From positions 240,147,143-240,211,142 of the forward strand of contig OX465281.1 in NCBI GenBank assembly GCA_949987705.1: a stretch of 64,000 nucleotides of DNA, given 5' to 3'. This DNA is from Thereva unica (taxonomy: Eukaryota > Arthropoda > Insecta > Diptera > Therevidae). The translations under genes and the position numbers were made by a program. Positions 55,960 through 64,000 of the stretch are shown here, piece after piece (the stretch's first letter is position 1; every line of letters starts with the position of its first letter). The notes under the pieces were generated by a model. The model did not search any database, had not been told where the DNA came from, and saw only the letters and a program-made list of their open reading frames with translations.

Positions 55960-58400
55960 TGTCAAAAATACAGAACCAAATTACAAATTGCAATAAAGCA
56001 ATAAAACAATGCCTGAACTAACCCACAAGCAAATAATTCAAATCAATAGTCTCCTACTTGAAACCTACTTTCTCCATGATTTTTGAATTATTTTGGTTTA
56101 AAAAAAAAAATAAAAGTTATAAAATTGTGAAAAAACGTAACTTTGTAAATATTTTACAATTCCCCCATAATGAAACAATAACAACAGCACAGAAAACACA
56201 AACAATACTCCTTCAATCAACAAAAGAAAAATCCCAAATTCAATCAAAAATGCCACCTTTCATCGCTCTACCCCCTCTCCGCCGTCTATTACAGCACTGG
56301 AGGGGATGAAAACCGCAGAATTCCATTAGTATAATCTAAAGAAAGCGAATTGTTGAATTGTTCGGACCACTTGACACACTTCCCCTACAGAAAGGAATCA
56401 CCTTTCGTTCCTTCAACTTTCTCGTCCTTAAAAAAAACTTTTATTTTTTCGTTTTTTATTTTTTATTTTGTTGGCAACAACAGGAGCAAGAAAAAAATAC
56501 ATTTCCTCCGGAGTTGAATTGGAGCTTTTCATTTATTTTGTAAAAAAAAGGGAAACGAACTGGAAAAGTCCTGCCTTATTAGTGGTTTCTGCTTGCCAGT
56601 CATCACCAAGAAGTTTCTGTTGAGAGTTGCTGGATGCTAGTGCTCTCCTTGTGCATGAGGAGGACTTGGCCGCAACGTTAACGAAAGGATGTGCCCAGGA
56701 AATGAAGATGATGATGGATAGTGGTGAGAGGGTGAATTCAAGTGCAGTATGCCCATCGCACACCCACCAACCACCACCAATAGGGGTTAGTTCTGGCTGG
56801 TGTATACATTCGTGGGGCACATCCGAATTCCTCTTCAATGGCATTCCGACGACGTCAATACGGCAGCGATTGAAGAATTTTATCCTTTTCGCCCCGAAGA
56901 AGAAGAAGCTTGTCCCAGATGGGGACCGACACTTCGGAATTGTAAATTGCTGTTGAGTTTCCTCAGTTTATTGAATGGGAGTCCATCAAGTCCTGGTCGT
57001 GAGTCCGAACTGTTGATGCTGATGTTACTTTAAAAGCTGCTGCTGTTGACAGGCTTGAAGATTGATGGATGATGTGGAGACTCTAGCACTGCTGATATGT
57101 GTGTTTACCAGTCGAGTACTACGTCGATTTGATACACACACACAAGATCCACAATCCACATTTCCCAGACAGATATGCATTATTTAGCTTACTTCATTCG
57201 TGATGCTCGAAAATGAAATGGGGTCCACTCGACGGCACTTGAGGATCCTACAGCATTTTACTGAAGCCCCCACGGCTAGGCGGAGACCAGAAGTACTTAG
57301 TCACTCCTTCAGCGCTGCATTTATAAGCCTCGGAGCTATTTTCAGTGGAGAATATGCACAAGAGTTATATGTGCAACCCCCCGCAATTCAGGTGGAGCAC
57401 CTGAGACCAGCTGCCGCCCGCAGGGGACACGACATTCGCCGGCAATGTCTGCGGAGCTCATTGCACCTACCCCCCTAATAACTAATTTAGATATAGTCGG
57501 AAGAGGGTGTCTTTTGTTTGATTTGTTGCGCCGGGGCTAGCTGCGGCGCCCGGTGGAGCAGTCCCAGTCGCCAGGTCTCGGAACTACAAGTGGAAGAGGA
57601 AACTTGTGTGCAGTGTTTGCATCCCCACTCATCTACTCGACCGTCTCGGGATGTCGCCCCACTATAACTCTGGTGGGGGTGTGCTTTTTAGTTTTACGAG
57701 ACAAGTTTAAAGATCTCGGGTTTTTTTTACGGTTTTGACAGTTTTTTGCTCGGTCTCCTTTTACCTGAATTCATCCCCCAAGGTATACACCGAATGTCTA
57801 TGTGTACTTACGGCATGACAAGTTGTTGTTCTAGAATTGAGAATTATTTAGGTGAGTTTGAATAAGCTCTTAGTGGAGCAGTGGAGGGTTTTTGAGCAAG
57901 GTGATAGTGTTGCCTTAAAGTTTAATTTACAGTTTTAAATATTTCCTTTTGTTATGTATGATATCTAGTCTTGGGCTGATGAGTTTGAAATATTAACATT
58001 AAAGTTGCTCGTTTTTAAAAGTTTGCAGATAAATATTTATATGGCTGCTATATGGCAGTGATTCATAGTTGTAGACAAGATTTTTAATAAAGCCTTGTCA
58101 TTTAAAGTTACTCTCGCCTATTTTGTTTAATGGCAAATATAAATACCTGTTACTAGAAGATGACAACAAAATTGCTCAAAATGGGAACTCACCTGAAAAT
58201 AAAATGAAATATTTGTAAATAAATTGTTGAAATTAATTTTATTTTATTTTAAATACTAGAGAAATTTGTGATTATTGGTAAAATGATTTTTGACATTTCT
58301 ATAACAGTGTCTTTCAACAAGAGATGTCATTTTAAATTTCGCGCCATTTTTTAACTGTCAACCTACAACTGTCATTAAAATGGCATTTGACAAGTAAAAA
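55960..58400. other. no recognisable gene
   Basis: AT-rich start, then a more mixed region (56.6-57.7 kb) with longer open frames (56627-56956 plus, 57200-57478 plus) that I cannot match to any family. Confidence 0.45.
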
Positions 58401-58409
58401 CTAGGATAT

Positions 58410-58628
58410 GTGGATCGATACACACTTGAGTACGTCTTTTTTTGTAGAAAAACCAAGGTTAGGAAGACTAGATATATAAACAAGCTTAACTGTCGCATAT
58501 GCGGCCTCGAAAACTCAAGACAAGTATTCAATCTTTCAGCCACAAGGAATGACAGTTTGGGTTTTCGGTTGGCCTCTTGTTTTTCAAAATCTAGCTTGTT
58601 CTTTTGGAAAAAAGACACTCGCGTTTAA
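58410..58628 (+). other. possible ZAD-like zinc-finger exon fragment (weak)
   Basis: An open frame contains NKLNCRICGLENSRQVFNLS followed by a NDSLGFRLASCF segment. CxxC, a hydrophobic centre and a later Cys resemble the first half of insect ZAD (zinc-finger-associated) domains, which often sit at the N-terminus of C2H2 proteins. The expected second CxxC pair does not follow, no clear splice sites were identified, and the frame ends at the SINE-like sequence at 58625. It could be a decayed fragment or chance. Confidence 0.2.
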
Positions 58629-58665
58629 AAATATAAAGCTTTCGAGCCCCCCGCAGTTATACTGG
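58625..58665 (+). repeat. SINE-body-like fragment shared with 2.79 kb
   Basis: AAAATATAAAGCTTTCGA then a CCCCCxGxAGT run matches the sequence just after the 5S-like head at 2791-2825. It lacks a 5S head here. Confidence 0.5.
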
Positions 58666-58669
58666 CATA

Positions 58670-59889
58670 TCCACGCCGAAATTCTCAATTTTGTTAGCCT
58701 CGTCCACTCGGGATAGGGCAAGGCGTTAGATACCGCTTGTGGACCTTATAGGGTAACATACGAAGTTTACATGAGGCCGTAGTACTAGCCTCGAGGGGCC
58801 CTACCTGCACACCTTCAAAATGCTAGTCTGGATATCCCCCCCGGGCGGATGGACATTAAGAAACGAGTGTTAACTTTGAATCCTGGGGTTGATCGAAACT
58901 CGAATATGATGAATCTTCAGGAAAGCTATCATAGAGACGTGATCACCAGAGAATTGAAACTCACATCCTAGATTATATCTAGCAAGCACAAGCCTCGTCG
59001 TTGTGGTTTTGCGCTTAAGGAAGATTTTTTGGAAAAATGATTTTTGGAAGCTTTGACCTTAAATAATCGGGTCAACATTTTTGTAAGAGTTTCATAGTCA
59101 ACTTATTGGACCCTCACACGCGGTTGTACGACCTATAGAAACCGAGATACAAGAAAAACACTGGAAAAAGCTTTATCAACGGCGGCCATGTTTTTTTTTG
59201 TGATTCTGAAATTGTTTTCCTAAAAAGTCCCAAGGAGGCTGTGGACCAATTTTTAGCCATTTTGGATTTTTGTCTCCTTAAAATGTTAATTTCCCCGGGC
59301 TATTAGTAAATAAGTTGTAGCGGTAGCAACGGATATGCAACTATTCTATACGAGTGCAGGAGTTTGAGTGTATGCTTGTGGCAGTTGCGAATGGGATCCT
59401 AGACGCTATCAGATTACAAGTTTTCAACAGTTTAAAATGGGAGCCGTCTTTCGTAGCACACGTCTTTCGCTCTCCGTGTTCTACATATGTCGTAGTAGTG
59501 ATTACTACATATGCCGTAGTATTTTTTTGAACAGATGAACAAAAAAGTAAAAAAAAAGGACGGAAACGGAGAAGATAAACAAATTTCAACTTTTGAACAG
59601 AATGACGGAAACGTCGCTTCACTTTTTTGTAGATTGAGTAACTTGAGTAGAACTCACTTGTCAATAAAATCAAGTACGCCATGGAAACGAACGCATGTGG
59701 TTACATAAAAATAAATATCGTAGCATCAAAACACAGAGAGACAGGTAACAGATAATTGTGGCTAACATACAAATAAATATCGGAACACGGAAAGACGGAG
59801 AGACGGAAAACGGATAGACGGGGCTTAAGCCTTGTTCTAGCATATAAAATGTGGGCCATCTATAAGTTTCTTATTGAAATTGTTATTAA
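58670..59889. other. no recognisable gene
   Basis: Nothing assigned; a minus frame at 59341-59682 (113 codons) spans a repeated ACTACATATGNCGTAGTA phrase (~59483-59521) and is not recognised. Confidence 0.4.
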
Positions 59890-60329
59890 CCCGGGGGCTA
59901 GACGATCAATTTTTCGATTGCAATATTGCATTGCAGCATTAAAATTGATCGTCTAGCCCCTGTTGCAATATTGCATACAATATTGTAAATACAATGGTTA
60001 CATATGCAAGAAATTCTGAATTTTTTAAAAACAAAATGGCGGAAAGTGAAAAAACCTAAGCAGAGGAGATTACTTGACGCTGGATTATTAAATGTCATGT
60101 GAATTAACGTAAATTTTTTTTAAAAGGCCAAAGTTGAGGCTGTTAACAATTTTTTTTATTATTACGTGAGTGAGTGAATAAATGAAAATTAGTACCAAAC
60201 GCAATACCTATCTCCTGCGCATTTCTTGTAAGAATGAAATCGCAATGCAATGAAATTCCTGCCGATAAAACTTTGACATGCAATATTTCAAATTGCAATT
60301 GCAAACAAATTGATCGTCTGGCTCCCGGG
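59890..60329. mobile_element. MITE, 440 bp, TSD TAA
   Basis: Starts CCCGGGGGCTAGACGATCAA and ends TTGATCGTCTGGCTCCCGGG (inverted). TAA flanks both ends (59887-59889, 60330-60332). A third, inverted copy of the end (AAATTGATCGTCTAGCCCC) lies only ~50 bp inside the left terminus, making a short left-end hairpin. The interior is rich in TTGCAATATTGCA palindromes. No ORF. TAA fits PIF/Harbinger. Confidence 0.8.
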
Positions 60330-60599
60330 TAAAAATACACTGTTCAATATTTTTCAATGAGGGTATATCTTCCGTTCATTTAATGTAAAACAATTTCAAA
60401 TAGCTCAAAAATTTGAAGGCAATGAAATGCCCCAGACAGCGGTCTGACACTTAGGTAATCCGTTTGAATCTATATTGAATAGCGGGACGTAGACAAGCAG
60501 GCGGGGGCCTTATTCTCTATTACAATATTGTGAGAATTTCTCTCAAATATGCCAAAATCGTATTCTCTGTTAAAAAATTGACAAACCCGGCCATTACAT

Positions 60600-60890
60600 G
60601 AGGGGGCCTCGGTATTGTAGCGAGTAAGATGCCTGGTTATTCCAGAGGTACCGGGTTCGAGTCCCGGTTGACCACGGTCCTTCGCCTTTCTAACATAAGT
60701 TTCCTTCTTAAGTAGACCAATCTTCTAAGGCTAGCGGCATACGCTTAGATTTTTCCCGTACGGCTAACCGTCTCCGATTTCCCCGTAGCCGTGATTACAT
60801 GCTTTTTGGTTATGAAACCGAATCGGCTTTAACCTTAACATAAGCAGTTAACCTTGCTTGAGGTCCCTTTGACACAAAAAAAATGGTCCG
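60600..60890 (+). repeat. tRNA-like SINE head
   Basis: TAGCGAGTAAGATGC at ~60618 fits a degenerate Pol III A box. ACCGGGTTCGAGTCCCGGT at ~60649 is a perfect T-arm containing the B box GGTTCGAGTCC. The acceptor stem does not pair and the anticodon arm is irregular, so this is not a functional tRNA gene. The unrelated sequence after it (GTAGACCAATCTTCTAAGGC, CCGTAGCCGTGATTACATGC) would be the SINE body; its 3' limit is not clear. Confidence 0.6.
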
Positions 60891-63682
60891 GGAAAAACCT
60901 AATCGTATGTCGCTAGCCTAATACAATAGCATTTTGGATTGCGCAAATAAAAGTTAAAATTTGAGTACTTTGACAGACTTGAACAGGCTTTGTCGACATT
61001 AAGCGACTATGTCTGTGTTCTTGGTAAACTAATGATTCTGTTCACATTATTTGATCTACAAATCTGACGTAGCTACATATTATAAAAGTCCACTAGGTCC
61101 AAAAAGCCAATTGCAGGATTTTTGAAACAGATATCAAGAAGACGAAGAAGAAGATTATAGATAGACCAATCTATTATGTTTCAAATATAACGTTATACAA
61201 AATAACAATAATACATACATATAAGAGAAATAATCCCCCCTCCCTCTCCTATACATATACATACATAATTAAATTCAAAACACGCTTTTAATAAGGATTA
61301 TCGATTTTGTTTGCACAAACAAACCATTGATAACCCGGTCGGCATGTCTTACAATGAGCCTTCACAGTTGTTATCCCTTAAACCTTTATCCAACAGAGCA
61401 ATACAAAGTCAACACCTATTTCACAAACAGAGTATCAATTTGGAAAAAGGAGGAATCTATTATCCCTTATCATACCCCCAGCCAATGAAAGGTATAAATC
61501 AAAACTGAAATTTAAGTTTTTAGATAAACACAAACATTCGGATAAATATTCGGATTGTTGTTATCCCTGGAATGCTGTTGCTGCGGTCTTAACAAACCTT
61601 CGAACGAGGAGTTCCGTTGGCTCGAAAAAGGAAAAGGATATTCGATGAATAAACAAAAAATAAATAAAATACCTGCAAAGGTGAGCAATTTTTCTCAATT
61701 AAGCACGACGTCGTTCTTTTTTTTTCGGCAATAAAAATGAATCTGTATCCGTTTTGCCCACGACCGGGATTCGTCAGGATTAAGTAATGTCTCTTCACTC
61801 TTTGTCACAGGAACAAGCGAACAGCACAGCATGAATGGAACCGGAAACGAGTCCTGTCAAAATGTAGCTGACTACATGAATGCCAACTTGAAGGACCGAC
61901 CAACAACAACAGGAAACAGTTTCTCATGACAAATAGGACTCTTTGGGGGGGGGGGGGAATGAGTGGGGGATGAGGCAGTGATGGGTTGAGCCCTCGAACA
62001 AAGGTACCAACAGTCGCACAACAACGCATTCAGGGCCTAGGATAAATATGACCGAAAAAATTGATTGCCCTTCAAAAGAATGGCTTCCAGCTGAATTAGG
62101 AAATGGGACTTTTCGGAGAGTATAGTGCGTTGCGCTCCTATTCTTAGTTTGCCGGGGCTCCTGGGGGCAATTTGGCCCCATTTTTGAGACAAAATTTCTT
62201 CCGTTTGCACACGACGAAAAAGTTTCCAAGGATATCGATTGCCCTGTTCTCTGAGTGCCTTGTGCGCCAGGGCCGACGACTGTGTCTGTGTTGGCTGGAT
62301 GGTATGGGTGTGCCATATCATTTCGCCAGCAATGGCTGCGGCGGTGGAAGGATATTAAGATAAGGGAAAGAAAGTTTCGAGGGTACTTATTGATACGAGC
62401 TTCATAAAAGTCATTAAAATGTGTCGAATTAGTTGAGGAACGGTCTTGATGACAAGGCAACCTCCTCTAGGTCGAGTTTTGAGAGTTTATTGAGCTCTTT
62501 TGATAGCGTCGTTTCGATTCGATTAGTTTTTCTTCCTTCTCTCTTCTGTGCCATCCCTTCCAAGGATTGCATGTCCTTTGTCTTTAAGACGATCGTCTAC
62601 CGGGGGTGGGGGTGGGGGAGCAGCACGCTGCCGCCTGCCTTACTTTGAGCTTTCTTTTGGAAGAAATGTAATAAAAATTGATTTAATCGACGCAGATACA
62701 AGGGTCCTACTTAAGAAATGGATTAGGAGATTAGTTTTTCAATTTCGTTAGGTATTTTATGATTTATGGAATTTTAAAGGGGGGCGGAATATAATTAGGG
62801 AAGAGGCGACTTGGAGGAGATTCAATAGAGCTCGTTCTAACGAAATTATGTTAGAATAGCTCTTTTTTATCCGCTTGAGAAACTTCAATTTTGTGGCGAA
62901 GAAAGCTGACTGAAGAATCCAGGTCAGAGGGCGGAACGTGGACATAAAAATGTCGTTGCTGCTTTCACCATTAAGGAAGACAATTTCACATTATTTTCTG
63001 TTTTTTTTTTTTGGCTACTTTACATAAAATATTGGCATAGAAAAAATTGTTATGTTATGACTTTGTCATTATCAATTCTGAGACTGCTCCTAATAATATG
63101 CAATATGAAAATTTCTCTATTGTTGTGCGGTACAGTGTTGCCTGTCGTAACAAATGGGCGACCTTGTATAACCTTGAAAGCTTTCTAGTATTGATTAATC
63201 AAAACAAGAACAGCGAAATTGTAGCTTGTGTAGTTGCGTGGAAAGATTTAAAAAATTGACTTTAAAACATTCTGGTAAATTCCTTTTTGTGGAATTAAAT
63301 TTTGGATGAATATCTGCCATAATCCTGATGGCTTTTTTGTTCATCCTCAAATTTCGTACAAAAATACTTTTTTGATGAATTTTTCCGCAGAATTATTCTT
63401 CAATGGTAAATAAATTTTTTGTTAAAGTGTTTCTTTTTTTTGAAACATGCAATATTACATGTAAAAATTAGTATTTTTGTAAGTGGATATCGTTTTTATT
63501 ATTTTTTATTTTTCCGTCGTTTTATTTATGGATTTTTTTCTGGTTAACTATTAAAAAGTACTTGAAAAAGTTTTTTTAAAAATAATTGGTAAATCCAATA
63601 TTGGTGGACTATAAATATAGAGATTTTAAAAGGTAATTCTACCTGGAATATATGTATGTATTTACATTTTTTATGTTACTTT
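60891..63682. other. no recognisable gene
   Basis: AT-rich with CATA microsatellites (61210-61270), a G run at 61945 and a GGTGGGGGTGGGGG run near 62605. The longest frame (61924-62460 minus, 178 codons) has no recognisable domain. Confidence 0.45.
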
Positions 63683-63710
63683 AATAGACCGTTCACACGG
63701 CATGGTTTTT
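63683..63710 (+). repeat. possible MITE left end related to the 36.1-kb palindrome
   Basis: GACCGTTCACACGGCATGG resembles the 36109 terminus (TGGCCCGTTCACACGACACA). No inverted partner is found before the window ends at 64000, so a complete element cannot be shown. Confidence 0.35.
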
Positions 63711-64000
63711 TTTAGCATACTCTTTTGAAGGTGAATTGGTTCTATTCGCAACACATTCTCATACATTGTCAAATCATCAGATTCCAACATATAACTATAA
63801 AAGAAGAATGAAGTCGGCGAGTAAGGTAAGAGGCGAAGAAACTCGAGTCTATGTACATATGTGTTGCAAGACACAATTATTTGTTCACATACCCTCTGCC
63901 TTACTATGTATATCAATATTTTGTGGCACACTTTGTCATCCACACTTTGCCTTATCTCATTACACGAATGTAAATCCAAAATTAGAGGTGAATTATGTAT

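Noticed and set aside
59480..59525. Palindromic regulatory site from repeated ACTACATATG phrases
   Set aside because: The phrases are direct repeats of a short word and no second copy elsewhere in the window supports a function.
60600..60680. Functional tRNA gene
   Set aside because: The T-arm and B box are good but the acceptor stem does not pair and the anticodon arm is irregular; better explained as a SINE head.
61924..62460. 178-codon minus-strand open frame as a gene
   Set aside because: No domain, low-complexity segments, and another frame on the same strand is open across most of the same span; likely chance.
1..64000. CRISPR array, bacterial operon, phage or integrated virus
   Set aside because: No regularly spaced repeats with unique spacers, no ribosome-binding-site-led gene series, and no viral structural or envelope reading frame was seen; the RT sequences are all of non-LTR type.

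Overview
This window reads as a gene-poor, repeat-dense nuclear region of an insect, most likely a dipteran. The support is AT-rich intergenic DNA with many acatacat/tatgtatg microsatellites, several non-LTR retrotransposon lineages, a pogo-like element, a mariner relic, a hAT-type element with an 8-bp target duplication and many short inverted-repeat elements. A non-drosophilid fly with a large TE-rich genome is my inference; the species cannot be fixed from the sequence. I found no confident host protein-coding gene, no functional rRNA or tRNA gene, no CRISPR and no bacterial-style operon. Only two weak host-exon candidates are listed (32.98 kb and 58.4 kb).

Layout. 0-9 kb: a minus-strand Loa/R1-like RT-RNase H relic (1.4-2.2 kb), a 5S-rRNA-like SINE head (2.7 kb), a MITE with an AAT target duplication (5.67-6.08 kb) and a plus-strand Loa-like relic (6.5-9.0 kb) carrying its own insert. 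11-17.6 kb: a 2.1-kb element with perfect 35-bp terminal inverted repeats, holding a retrotransposon RNase H tail and a ~125-bp tandem array; further tandem arrays rich in ATGGCGG; and inverted partners of those sequences at 17.4-17.6 kb. 17.6-25 kb: a retrotransposon cluster with an RTE-like C-terminus, an R1-like relic, a hairpin, a minus-strand RTE-like relic, and a well-preserved minus-strand CR1/Jockey-group element whose ORF2 is broken by only two TAG codons and one frameshift.

26-49 kb: four copies of an unclassified repeat, one of them inside exact 186-bp direct repeats; a hAT-type element (28.7-30.3 kb, TSD CAAAAAGA); a pogo-like element (30.9-32.3 kb) whose transposase is split by a MITE that can be removed conceptually without disturbing the frame; further MITEs; a second 5S-like SINE; and a nested inverted-repeat element (47.8-49.4 kb). 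50-64 kb: a Loa-like relic split by a mariner relic, an antisense copy of the hAT interior, a Loa 3' end with an (AACCT)n tail fused to a second RTE-like relic, another MITE (59.9-60.3 kb), a tRNA-like SINE head and long AT-rich DNA.

The parts do not work together as a system. They record repeated nested insertion. The most informative structures are seven different inverted-repeat elements, each flanked by a 3-bp target duplication (five of TTA/TAA type), several dated relative to their host element by nesting. All calls were made by reading the sequence; no database search was run.
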